From Dyella terrae (GTDB lineage Bacteria > Pseudomonadota > Gammaproteobacteria > Xanthomonadales > Rhodanobacteraceae), in the NCBI RefSeq assembly GCF_022394535.1, contig NZ_CP089414.1, forward strand, positions 4,464,001 to 4,528,000: a stretch of 64,000 bases of DNA, read 5' to 3'. Position numbers and translations under genes: made by a program. Numbering within the stretch: position 1 is the first letter of the stretch; the number at the start of each line of letters is the position of its first letter. This document shows, piece by piece, positions 18,405 through 27,827 of the stretch. The notes below the pieces were generated by a model. It saw only the letters and a list, made by a program, of their open reading frames with translations, made no database searches and had not been told where the DNA came from.

Positions 18405-20294
18405 TCAGGCCGTGACCTGACTGCGCGTTTCCACCTGCGGAAAACGGGCATGGATGGCGCTGCGAATGCTGGGCAGGTCCAGACCGGCCATGGTGAGCAC
18501 TTGCTCGCGGCTGCCGTGCTCCAGGTATACGTCCGGCAGGCCCAGGTGCAGGATCGGCTTGACGATGCCGTGCGCAGCCAGGCACTCCGCCACGCCACTG
18601 CCCGCACCGCCGGCGACGGCGTTGTCTTCCAGCGTGACGAACGCATCGTGTGTACGCGCCAGCTCGAGGATCATCGCCTCATCCAAGGGCTTCACGAAGC
18701 GCATGTTCACCAGCGTGGCATCCATCTCGGCGGCGATTTCCGCGGCCGGGGCGAGCATGGCGCCGAAGCTCAGTAGGGCGAGACCATGGCCGCGACGGCG
18801 CAGCTCGGCCTTGCCGATGGGCAATGTTTCCAGCTCCTGCTGTAGCGGCACACCGGGGCCGGTACCGCGCGGATAGCGGATGGCTGCCGGGCCAGGATGC
18901 TCGAAGCCTGTGGTGAGCATCATGCGGCACTCGTTCTCGTCCGACGGCGCCATGATCACCATGTTCGGCAGGCAGCGCAGGTAGGTGAGGTCGAAGCTGC
19001 CGGAATGTGTCGCGCCGTCCGGGCCGACCACGCCGGCGCGGTCGATGGCAAATGTCACGTCCAGGTTCTGGATCGATACGTCGTGGATGGCCTGGTCAAA
19101 GGCACGCTGCAGGAAGGTGGAGTAGATCGCCACCACCGGCTTGGCGCCTTCGCAGGCCATGCCGGCGGCCAGCGTCACCGCGTGCTGCTCGGCAATCGCC
19201 ACGTCGAAGTAGCGCTGCGGGTATTCCTTGGAGAAGCGCACCAGGCCCGAGCCTTCGCGCATCGCCGGGGTGATGCCCAGCAGGCGCTCGTCGGCGGCCG
19301 CCTGGTCGCACAGCCAGTCGCTGAAAATGTCGGTGTAGGTCGGCTTGGACGGGCCGGACTTTTTCGTCAGGCCGGCCTGCGGATCGAACGGACCCACCGC
19401 GTGGTATTCGATCTGCGCCTGTTCGGCGGGAGCGTAACCCTTGCCCTTGGTGGTGATCACGTGCAGCAGTTGCGGGCCGGGCAGACCCTTCACCGTACGC
19501 AACGCAGCGAGCAATTGCGGGATGTTGTGGCCGTCGATCGGGCCGGTGTAGTGGAAGCCCAGTTCCTCGAACAGCGTGCTGGGCACGATCATGCCCTTGG
19601 CATGTTCCTCCCAGCGCTTGAAGAAGCGGCCGAAGAACGATTGCCGGGGAATCGCCTTTTTCGCGCGCTCGCGCAGCGCGTTGAGGCGACGGCTGGACAT
19701 GGCGCGTGCGGCCATCTTGGTCAGCGCGCCGACGTTCTCGCTGATCGACATGCCGTTGTCGTTGAACACGACCAGCATGTCCGGCTCTACGTCGCCGCCG
19801 TGGTTGAGCGCTTCGAAGGCCATGCCGGCGGTCATCGCGCCATCGCCGATCACGGCGACAACCTTGCGGTGGTCGCCCTTGCGCTGCGCGGCGATGGCCA
19901 TGCCGAGCGCGGCCGAGATCGAGGTGGACGAATGGCCCACGCCGAAGGTGTCGTACTCGCTTTCCTCACGACGTGGGAACGGCGCCAGGCCATCCTTTTT
20001 CTTGATCGTCGTGATGCGGTCACGGCGACCGGTGAGAATCTTGTGCGGGTAGCACTGGTGGCCCACGTCCCACACCAGGCGGTCGTGCGGCGTATCGAAT
20101 ACGTGGTGCAAGGCCACCGTCAGTTCCACCACGCCCAGCCCGGCGCCGAAATGGCCGCCAGAACTGGCAACGGCTTCAATCAGGTACTGGCGCAGCTCTT
20201 CGGCGACGGCCGGAAGGTCGTCGTCGGCAACTTTGCGCAGGTCGGCTGGCGTCTCGATGGGCGCCAGATGGGGGTAGCGGGACAGGTCGTTCAT
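18405..20294 (-). CDS. dxs: 1-deoxy-D-xylulose-5-phosphate synthase
   Basis: A 629-residue, full-length thiamine-diphosphate enzyme that condenses pyruvate with glyceraldehyde 3-phosphate, the first step of the MEP isoprenoid pathway. Visible blocks are [20 protein letters not shown] near 44-63, the ThDP/metal motif [16 protein letters not shown] at 150-165, the transketolase-type central domain with [17 protein letters not shown] (catalytic Glu in EQH), and the C-terminal domain. It stands alone; its promoter should lie in 20295-20548, a stretch with no gene that also holds a GCAA-loop hairpin (20417-20436). Confidence 0.97.
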   Translation of the reverse strand: MNDLSRYPHLAPIETPADLRKVADDDLPAVAEELRQYLIEAVASSGGHFGAGLGVVELTVALHHVFDTPHDRLVWDVGHQCYPHKILTGRRDRITTIKKKDGLAPFPRREESEYDTFGVGHSSTSISAALGMAIAAQRKGDHRKVVAVIGDGAMTAGMAFEALNHGGDVEPDMLVVFNDNGMSISENVGALTKMAARAMSSRRLNALRERAKKAIPRQSFFGRFFKRWEEHAKGMIVPSTLFEELGFHYTGPIDGHNIPQLLAALRTVKGLPGPQLLHVITTKGKGYAPAEQAQIEYHAVGPFDPQAGLTKKSGPSKPTYTDIFSDWLCDQAAADERLLGITPAMREGSGLVRFSKEYPQRYFDVAIAEQHAVTLAAGMACEGAKPVVAIYSTFLQRAFDQAIHDVSIQNLDVTFAIDRAGVVGPDGATHSGSFDLTYLRCLPNMVIMAPSDENECRMMLTTGFEHPGPAAIRYPRGTGPGVPLQQELETLPIGKAELRRRGHGLALLSFGAMLAPAAEIAAEMDATLVNMRFVKPLDEAMILELARTHDAFVTLEDNAVAGGAGSGVAECLAAHGIVKPILHLGLPDVYLEHGSREQVLTMAGLDLPSIRSAIHARFPQVETRSQVTA

Positions 20295-20548
20295 TTGCGT
20301 ATTGTTGGCCCTGTCAGGAAGCGGAGCAAGGGCGGCCGGATGAAAACTTGCGGACCCGTTCGTGCCGTGGCGCCGACATGGTTGTGGGAGTGCTTCATCA
20401 CGATGGTTCAGCCAGGGCCCTCACGCAAGTGAGGGCAAGGCTTTCGTCTACTTGCAGCTCAGGTGGATTGCCGCTCGCCTGCCGATGGGCGGGGCGGCTG
20501 CGGTATCGGTGAGTATCGTCGCGCGGTGATACGCAGGACGTGTCGCGG

Positions 20549-21151
20549 TCAGGTCATATGCTCGCGGCGGTCGCGCGGCAGATGGTTGACCAGGAATTCC
20601 ATCTGGTCGGCCAGGATGTTGCGGTTGGACAGGATCAGGTGCTCCACCCAGCTTGGGCGGTAGGGCACCGCCAGCAGCGGCATGTTGGCTTGCTGGGGCG
20701 TGCGGTTGCTCTTCCGCAGGTTGCAGGCGAGGCAGGCGCTGACCACGTTCTCCCAGGTGTCCTTGCCATGCTTGGAAATAGGCAGGACATGGTCGCGAGT
20801 CAGATCGCCCCGGCTGAAGCGCTGCCCGCAATACATGCACAGATAGCGGTCGCGCGCGAAGAGGGCGCTATTGGTCAATGCGGGCGAGGGGTCGATCGCA
20901 TGGTCGCGGCAGTGGCCGGTGCTGGCGACGATGGGGTGCAGCGAAAGCATGCTTTGCAGGCCGCTCAGACGGTTCTGCCCGCCGTGGACGGTGATGCAGG
21001 GATCGCCCAGCGTCCAGGCGACGGCGTCGCGGACGTAGAGGCAAACCGCTTCCTGCCAGCTGATCCAGTCAAGAATTCGGCCGGCGGCATCCAACGACAG
21101 CACGCGGGTCGAATGTAGGTCGACAACGCGGCTAGGTACTTCCATCAGCAT
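20549..21151 (-). CDS. HNH endonuclease family protein
   Basis: A 200-residue protein whose C-terminal half carries an HNH nuclease fold: zinc pair CMYC, then DHVLPISKHGKDTWENVVSACLACNLRKSNRTPQ with the catalytic His/Asn set and the second Cys pair. The N-terminal 90 residues (SLDAAGRILDWISWQEAVCLYV) are those of a widespread single-copy bacterial HNH family not tied to restriction or mobile DNA. Start 21151 is chosen because AAGGA lies about 10 bases upstream; a longer frame reaches 21250. No methylase or phage gene is near. The cellular role is unknown. Confidence 0.88.
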   Translation of the reverse strand: MLMEVPSRVVDLHSTRVLSLDAAGRILDWISWQEAVCLYVRDAVAWTLGDPCITVHGGQNRLSGLQSMLSLHPIVASTGHCRDHAIDPSPALTNSALFARDRYLCMYCGQRFSRGDLTRDHVLPISKHGKDTWENVVSACLACNLRKSNRTPQQANMPLLAVPYRPSWVEHLILSNRNILADQMEFLVNHLPRDRREHMT

Positions 21152-21405
21152 GCAAAACCGTCCTTCAACCCAGGGGAATGAACGTGCGGGCGCAGCAAAT
21201 GCTCGTAACAAGGCCGAGGATAGACCAAATCCATGACAGAACACACGCAAATGACTGTCGGGGCAGGAGATAGGGACAGACTTTCGGGTGTTCTCGCGCC
21301 AGCGGGAGCGCTGATATAGTGGTCGTTCATCTGTAGACCCGAGGCCGGGTTTGGGAGGGGGAGCCTAGGTGGCTACCCCGGCGCGGCTGGGCAGAGGTAG
21401 TCAAC

Positions 21406-22170
21406 GTGGCTGAAGTACTTTTCTACGAGCGTCCTGTTCCGCTCAACCGCACGGAACATAAGGATCTGCGCATCAAGCCGATCCCGAACCTGAAGTTCGC
21501 GAGCACCGTGCATTCGGTGCCGCTGACCGGTGTCGAGTTTCCTGCAGCCGCGCGCGACTTGCCGATCCTGTTCGGCGGCCTGACGGTCGACAGCGCCGGT
21601 CCGCTGGCCCTGCTTGGCCTGCGCGAGAACGAGAACCTGTTTATCAATGCCGATGGCCACTGGGAAGCGAATGCGTACATCCCGGCCTTCGTGCGCCGCT
21701 ATCCGTTCGTGTTGGCCGAAAAGCCGGCTGGCGCGGAAGGCGACGATTTCACCGTGTTCCTCGACGAAGCCTATGAAGGTTTCAACACGGCCGAAGGCGA
21801 AGCCCTCTTCAAGGACGACGGCAGCGAAACCGAAGTGCTGAACAACGCCGTGCGTTTCCTCGGCGAATACCAGCAGCACGTGTCGCGCACGCAGTGGTTC
21901 ATGGAGCAGCTGCGTAAGCACAACCTGCTTGAGCCGCGGAACATCCGCCTCGAGAAGGACGGCAAGAGCATCAACCTCAATGGCCTGTTCGTGGTCAACG
22001 AGGAAAAGCTGCGCCAGCTCGACGAGAAGACCGCCCTCGAATTCCTGCGTGAAGGCGTGTACGGCTGGATCTACGCACACCTGTTGTCGCTGGCCAACAT
22101 TGATCGCGTGTCGCAGCGCCTTAGCGAGCGCGAGCAGAGCCTGGAAGCGATCCCCGCTTTGAAGAACTGA
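21406..22170 (+). CDS. SapC family protein
   Basis: A 254-residue soluble protein of the SapC-like family (Pfam SapC, PF07277, recognised from the HSVPLTGVEF, YPFVL, LFVVNEEKLRQLD and AHLLSLANIDRV blocks). Despite the name, it has no membrane helices and is not an ABC permease. In other proteobacteria, members are often near TonB-dependent receptors and tryptophan halogenases; none is seen here. The start is a GTG with GAGGT upstream. The leader (21331-21380) holds a possible hairpin, GGGGAGCC paired with GGCTACCCC. A terminator-like hairpin follows. Molecular function is unknown. Confidence 0.85.
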   Translation: MAEVLFYERPVPLNRTEHKDLRIKPIPNLKFASTVHSVPLTGVEFPAAARDLPILFGGLTVDSAGPLALLGLRENENLFINADGHWEANAYIPAFVRRYPFVLAEKPAGAEGDDFTVFLDEAYEGFNTAEGEALFKDDGSETEVLNNAVRFLGEYQQHVSRTQWFMEQLRKHNLLEPRNIRLEKDGKSINLNGLFVVNEEKLRQLDEKTALEFLREGVYGWIYAHLLSLANIDRVSQRLSEREQSLEAIPALKN

Positions 22171-22177
22171 TGGTCTT

Positions 22178-22209
22178 GACGCCACGGCGCCGACAGGTGC
22201 CGTGGCGTC
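22178..22209 (+). terminator. Terminator-like hairpin after the SapC-family gene
   Basis: A perfect 11-bp stem (GACGCCACGGC with GCCGTGGCGTC) with a 10-base loop. It lacks a clear T run, so termination may be partial or Rho-assisted. Confidence 0.55.
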
Positions 22210-22362
22210 CTTCGCCGGCGCGCCAGCGTCGGGCGGCTCCCTTCCCCCATGGTCCGGCAGGCCCGGACATCCTCACGTCGCCCACGCAGGGGCGAGCGAT
22301 ATGCTTGAACGTGGCGCCGGGTGTGCACTGTCATGGGTGCAATCCTCCATGCCGGGGCAAGC

Positions 22363-22764
22363 ATGTCCGAGCAGAACAAACGCGTAGTGTTGTCCTATGT
22401 CGACGCGTTCAATCGCGCCGACCTCGATGGTGTGTGCGCCATGTTTGCGCCAGACGCGCTGATCTACGGAGCGCTGGGTTGGGGCGGCCTCGAGCGGGCG
22501 CGCCCGGTATGGGATCAGCTGATGCGTTGCTTTCAGATGAGCCTGGAAGTGGATGCGGTTGCCGCCGAAGGTGATCATGTGGTGGTGCGTTACACCGAGC
22601 GTGGCCGCTCGGTGCAGTCGTTTCTCGGCGGCCCCGTCACCGGCAGGGACTATGAGTTGCCGACCATGGAATGGTTCGTGGTGAAAGAAGGCCACATCGA
22701 ACGCCGTTGGGGCGTTCGCGATACAGCGGCGATGTTTCGACAGATGGGATTACCGCTGCCTTGA
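22363..22764 (+). CDS. SnoaL/NTF2-like fold protein
   Basis: A 133-residue protein with the cone-shaped NTF2-like fold: an N-terminal helix (VVLSYVDAFNRADLDGVCAMFAPDA) followed by beta strands (GDHVVVRYTERGRS, TMEWFVVKEGHIERRWGVRD). It is closest in appearance to SnoaL-type polyketide cyclases/ester cyclases of unknown substrate. The start at 22363 (MSEQNK) fits the family length; in-frame ATG and GTG codons exist upstream at 22333 and 22321, and the ribosome binding site is weak. It converges on a DUF899 gene whose stop is 10 bp away. Confidence 0.75.
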   Translation: MSEQNKRVVLSYVDAFNRADLDGVCAMFAPDALIYGALGWGGLERARPVWDQLMRCFQMSLEVDAVAAEGDHVVVRYTERGRSVQSFLGGPVTGRDYELPTMEWFVVKEGHIERRWGVRDTAAMFRQMGLPLP

Positions 22765-22774
22765 ACGCGGCCAT

Positions 22775-23482
22775 TTAGTCCTCGTAAGTGAGGTGGGGGC
22801 GCCAATCGGCGCCACGGCCTTCGGGCAAGCAGTCCAGCACGTTCCACAACGGCCAGATCGGATCGACATGGCGTTGGTCCTGGCCTTCCTCGGCGGGTGC
22901 GAACATCAACTCACTGCACCAGGTGTGGTGGATCTGCCCATCGCGCCGCAGGAAGACGTTGAGTGCGGGTAGCTGGCTGCCATCCGCGGTCTCGCCGTGA
23001 TAGTCCGCGTTGTACGTGTTGTGCGCGGACGACAGCAGGTGCAGGTAGCGCCAGCCGCGTTCGCGTGCGAAATGGCGGATGCGTTGGATAGGCGATTTGG
23101 CAACTACTGCCACGTTCACGCGTTGGCGCAGGTGTGGCATCTCGCCGTCGAGCGCATCGAGGATCGACGAGCACGACGGGCATGGCGCCGACATCGCCGG
23201 GCCAAACATGAAGCTATAGATGGCCAGTGTGTCCTTGCCCTCGGCGAATAGATCCGACAGGCGCGTCTGGCGCTCGATATCGGTGTCTAGCGGCGTGTCG
23301 CCTTCGTCGTCGAAGTGATAGTCCACCGGAATCACGCCGCCCAGGGGTAGCGCGCGCCGCAGGGCGGCGGTGGCTTCGGTCTGCCTGCGCAGCTCCATTT
23401 CGGCTCGCAGCAGCCGGTTCCGTGCGACGCGATAGGCATGGGTTTCGCCGGGAAATCGCACGTTGTGCAATGACTCAGTCAT
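22775..23482 (-). CDS. DUF899 family thioredoxin-like protein
   Basis: A 235-residue protein of the DUF899 family, a thioredoxin-fold group. Family features include LYSFMFGP-like (here IYSFMFGPAMSAPCPSCSSILDAL, a CxxC pair), NVAVVAKSPIQRIRHFARERGWRYLHLLSS, and the C-terminal ELMFAP and DPIWPLWNVLDCLPEGRG blocks. The CPSC pair could be redox-active, but no activity is established for the family. It lies on the minus strand with the acetyltransferase gene 51 bp upstream, so the two may share a transcript. Confidence 0.88.
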   Translation of the reverse strand: MTESLHNVRFPGETHAYRVARNRLLRAEMELRRQTEATAALRRALPLGGVIPVDYHFDDEGDTPLDTDIERQTRLSDLFAEGKDTLAIYSFMFGPAMSAPCPSCSSILDALDGEMPHLRQRVNVAVVAKSPIQRIRHFARERGWRYLHLLSSAHNTYNADYHGETADGSQLPALNVFLRRDGQIHHTWCSELMFAPAEEGQDQRHVDPIWPLWNVLDCLPEGRGADWRPHLTYED

Positions 23483-23533
23483 GACTGTCTCCCGTCATGC
23501 GGTGGCCGCGCTCCGTGCGGCCGAAGATGTGTC

Positions 23534-24007
23534 TCAACGTACAGGCTTGGCCAGTCGCAACAGGTCCGCGGCGTAGCCCGCGCTTTCGTAGACGGCCCGT
23601 GCGCGTTCGTTACCTGGAAACACGGCCAGCGTTACCAACTGGCAGCGATGTTCGCGCGCCCAGCTTTCCGTGTGATCGAGCAGCGCCCGACCTACGCCGC
23701 GCCCTTCGTAAGCTTGGGCGACGGCAAGATCCGAGATATGGCAGTTGCTGCGGCCGGTGAAGTAGTCCTGCGTCTTTTGCAGATGGACGAAGCCGACCGG
23801 CTCGCCATCATCATCCTCGGCCACGAACAGAAAGCTGTTCGCCGGTTGTTCGTCCAGATGGCGGCGGAGCTCGTTGCGAATGCCTTCGATGCACTCGTGG
23901 CGTCGTCGCCACGGCGGCAGGGTGAAATCCACGAAGCGGGGCACCAGGCTGAGAATGAAGTCGTCGTCGTCCTCGGCCAGACGAATCATGTACGTGGCAT
24001 CGCTCAT
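23534..24007 (-). CDS. GNAT family N-acetyltransferase
   Basis: A 157-residue acetyl-CoA-dependent acetyltransferase. The acetyl-CoA motif is in DLAVAQAYEGRGVGRALLDHTESWAREH (the R/Q-x-x-G-x-G/A turn as GRGVGRA), followed by VTLAVFPGNERARAVYESAGYA, the usual C-terminal strand and helix. The substrate cannot be told. It lies upstream of the DUF899 gene on the same strand. Confidence 0.85.
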   Translation of the reverse strand: MSDATYMIRLAEDDDDFILSLVPRFVDFTLPPWRRRHECIEGIRNELRRHLDEQPANSFLFVAEDDDGEPVGFVHLQKTQDYFTGRSNCHISDLAVAQAYEGRGVGRALLDHTESWAREHRCQLVTLAVFPGNERARAVYESAGYAADLLRLAKPVR

Positions 24008-24121
24008 GCGGAAACAGCCGGCTTAGTGAGAGAAGTTTGTCGTTTCTACACCCAGTTGCAGAGCAGTGGTAGTCCCGGAGACGCGAAAAATGTTGGGCGC
24101 GGGGAGTGCTTGCCCCAAAGA

Positions 24122-24151
24122 AAAAGGCCCCTCCGTCAGGAGGGGCCTTTT
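24122..24151 (-). terminator. Terminator of the acyl-CoA dehydrogenase gene
   Basis: A perfect 13-bp stem (AAAAGGCCCCTCC with GGAGGGGCCTTTT) with a GTCA loop, 12 bases after the stop. Its minus-strand side ends in a T run; it can also act on the other strand. Confidence 0.92.
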
Positions 24152-24163
24152 CGGTGCATCACA

Positions 24164-25939
<1,776 letters not shown>

Positions 25940-25975
25940 GGCGAAGTTCCTTCGTGGGTCATGCAGGCGCTGGGG

Positions 25976-26458
25976 TCAGCGCCAGGTATTGGGAATTCCC
26001 GGCACCGGCGACAGCCAGTCATTGCCGTGGAAACTGAAATCGCGGACTTCCTTTTCCTGCTCGGGCTTGGCGTTTGCGCTGCCGATCACGCTGTAGGGCA
26101 CGCTGCCTGCGCTGCCTTTCACGGCAGCCGCCTTGATCGCTGCCGTCATGTCGGGGGTGGGCAGGATGTCGATCTGGGTCACGTCAGCCGCAAAGGCCGG
26201 GATATCGAGGTCGAAGCGGGTGTGCAGGCGCACCGGCACGCTGTCCCCGACCTTCAGCTGGCCGTCGATGGAGTGGAAATCCATCGAGCCGTAGCTGTTG
26301 TTCTGAATGCGCAAGGTCATGCGCCACTGGCCGTCGGGCCGGGTGGTCATTTCCTGGATGCTGACGGTTGGCGGGAACACGCTCTTCTTCGGCGGCCCGC
26401 AGGCCACCAGGCCCGCCACCAGCACGAGTAGCGCCAAACCACCGAGCAGTCGTTTCAT
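25976..26458 (-). CDS. LEA14-like lipoprotein
   Basis: A 160-residue predicted lipoprotein: signal MKRLLGGLALLVLVAGLVAC with lipobox LVAC and acylated Cys20. The mature part has alternating strands (QWRMTLRIQNNSYGSMDFHSIDGQLKV, SVPVRLHTRFDLDIPAF), like the LEA14/WHy beta-sandwich. It precedes the acyl-CoA dehydrogenase gene by 36 bp and probably shares its transcript, an arrangement suggesting a link to lipid turnover. The function is unknown. GAGG lies just upstream of the start, adjoining the regulatory palindrome. Confidence 0.8.
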   Translation of the reverse strand: MKRLLGGLALLVLVAGLVACGPPKKSVFPPTVSIQEMTTRPDGQWRMTLRIQNNSYGSMDFHSIDGQLKVGDSVPVRLHTRFDLDIPAFAADVTQIDILPTPDMTAAIKAAAVKGSAGSVPYSVIGSANAKPEQEKEVRDFSFHGNDWLSPVPGIPNTWR

Positions 26459-26464
26459 GGATGC

Positions 26465-26489
26465 ACCTCAAACGATTGTTTGAATATTA
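26465..26489 (-). promoter_or_regulatory. PsrA/FadR-type operator with overlapping -10 element
   Basis: The palindrome TCAAAC-GATT-GTTTGA (26468-26483) matches the Pseudomonas PsrA motif G/CAAAC-N2-4-GTTTG/C. On the minus strand a TAATAT hexamer (26484-26489) abuts it as a good -10 element, and the lipoprotein ribosome binding site follows directly. Binding here would block transcription of the lipoprotein-acyl-CoA dehydrogenase pair until a long-chain acyl signal releases the TetR-family repressor (inference from the motif). Confidence 0.65.
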
Positions 26490-26650
26490 GCAGGAGGACG
26501 CCAGCGTCTGTCCACGGGGCAGATGCCGACACCGAGATCTCAACGTGTATGCGATCACGCCTGCGTGACAGAGTTCTGTTTGGGCAGGAGGTTCCCATTG
26601 CGCAGCGCAGCAGGCATCATCGCGGGCTCGTTCCCTACAGCATGCTGCTC

Positions 26651-27118
26651 ATGACCCGACGTATCGTTGCCCGCCGTTCCCCCATCCATGGCAATGGCGT
26701 GTTCGCCGTTACCCCGATCAAGAAGGGTGAGGAAATCATCGAGTACAAGGGCACGCTGACGACCCATGACGAAGCGGACGTCATGTATGGCGATGGCGGC
26801 GAGACGGGGCATACGTTTCTGTTCACGCTCAACGACGAGTACTTGATCGACGCCAACCGCAAGGGCAACACGGCGCGCTGGATCAACCACAGCTGCGATC
26901 CGAACTGCCAGGCGGTGATCGAAGAAAGCGCCAATGGCAATCCGCGCAAAGATCGCGTGCTGATCGAAGCCATCCGCAACATCAAGCCCGGCGAAGAGCT
27001 GACCTACGACTACGGCATCACGCTGGACATGCCGCACACCGCGCGCCTGAAAAAGCTGTGGAAGTGCCTGTGCGGGTCGAAGAACTGCACAGGCACGTTG
27101 TTGAAGGCGAAGCGCTGA
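26651..27118 (+). CDS. SET-domain protein-lysine methyltransferase
   Basis: A 155-residue bacterial SET protein. It has the N-terminal RRSPIHGNGVFAV block, the knot-forming NHSCDPNC, the catalytic ELTYDYG, and a post-SET-like Cys cluster CLCGSKNC followed by TGTL. It is therefore a compact but complete SET + post-SET unit resembling eukaryotic histone methyltransferases. The start is taken at ATG 26651 (MTRRIVAR); ATG 26642 is equally possible, and the frame stays open to 26480. It is divergent from the lipoprotein gene. The target protein is unknown. Confidence 0.87.
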   Translation: MTRRIVARRSPIHGNGVFAVTPIKKGEEIIEYKGTLTTHDEADVMYGDGGETGHTFLFTLNDEYLIDANRKGNTARWINHSCDPNCQAVIEESANGNPRKDRVLIEAIRNIKPGEELTYDYGITLDMPHTARLKKLWKCLCGSKNCTGTLLKAKR

Positions 27119-27135
27119 GGCGTGTCATCGTCGCC

Positions 27136-27165
27136 CTGTAGGAGCGCACGCCTGCGCTCCTACAG
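27136..27165. repeat. Extragenic palindrome (GTAGGAGCGCA type), possible terminator
   Basis: A perfect 13-bp stem (CTGTAGGAGCGCA with TGCGCTCCTACAG) with a CGCC loop between two convergent genes. The core TGTAGGAGCGCA is a familiar dispersed intergenic palindrome of pseudomonads and xanthomonads. It may also end transcription of one or both neighbours, though no T run follows. Confidence 0.75.
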
Positions 27166-27192
27166 ACGCTCCACGGCGCATCGCCGTGTACG

Positions 27193-27696
27193 TCAGGCAT
27201 CGTCGGGATAATCGATCCCGACCACCTCGACATTGAGATCCCCTGCTGGCCTTTGCCAAACCACCTCGTCGCCCACGCGCGCGCCGAGCAGAGCCTTGGC
27301 CACAGGCGAGACATAGCTGACTCGCCCGTGTTCCACGTCGGCTTCGTCTTCGCCGACGATGCGGTAGCGGGCTTGTCCCTCGTTGCTGTCGACGGTCACC
27401 AGCGCGCCGAAGGCGACACGTTCACGCGATTGCTGAGCCGGGTCCACCTCGATGGCGCTGCCCACGCGTGCGTTGATCCATTTGAGCTCACGTTCTACCT
27501 CGGCCAGTTCGCGTTGCTGCAGCAGCGTGTCCGTTGCCGTGCGCAACGCGTCGCGTCGCTCTCGTAGCGCCACGAGTCGCTCACGCAGCTGCACGATGCC
27601 GCGTGGCGTCACGTAGTTGGGGTGTTCGCTCAGCGGGATATCCGGCAGCCGTTCGCCGACGGATTCGTCCGCATCCTTCACGAAGGAGCGGCTCAT
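27193..27696 (-). CDS. GreA/GreB-family transcription factor lacking the acidic tip
   Basis: A 167-residue relative of the transcript-cleavage factors GreA/GreB. The C-terminal FKBP-like domain is well kept (VAFGALVTVDSNEGQARYRIVGEDEAD, YVSPVAKALLGARVGDEVVWQRPAG). The N-terminal coiled coil (YVTPRGIVQLRERLVALRERR to ERELKWINARVG) is about 14 residues shorter than in GreB and lacks the GDxSENAxY tip whose acidic residues enter the polymerase active site. It should bind RNA polymerase without promoting normal cleavage, as known for some Gre-like proteins such as Gfh1 and Rnk (comparison by family, not tested). It lies downstream of the EF-G paralogue on the same strand, 131 bp away. Confidence 0.82.
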   Translation of the reverse strand: MSRSFVKDADESVGERLPDIPLSEHPNYVTPRGIVQLRERLVALRERRDALRTATDTLLQQRELAEVERELKWINARVGSAIEVDPAQQSRERVAFGALVTVDSNEGQARYRIVGEDEADVEHGRVSYVSPVAKALLGARVGDEVVWQRPAGDLNVEVVGIDYPDDA

Positions 27697-27827
27697 CGCA
27701 TGCCTCCAGCGCGCCGTCGTTTCGGCGCGTCTACGCGGAAATACATGGCGGCGTGTCTGCCGCGCCTCAAGTGCAGGCGCACGGGCGCGACGCCGGTCGC
27801 ACCCGTTCAGGCGATGGACGAACCGGA

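Noticed and set aside
18897..20432. Open frame of 511 codons antisense to dxs
   Set aside because: Shadow of a well-conserved gene; no recognisable domain.
20549..21151. HNH nuclease as a sign of a restriction system, intron or prophage
   Set aside because: No methylase, integrase or phage genes nearby; it belongs to a stand-alone chromosomal HNH family.
21406..22170. Peptide ABC transporter permease SapC
   Set aside because: The name is shared, but the protein has no membrane helices and matches the soluble PF07277 family.
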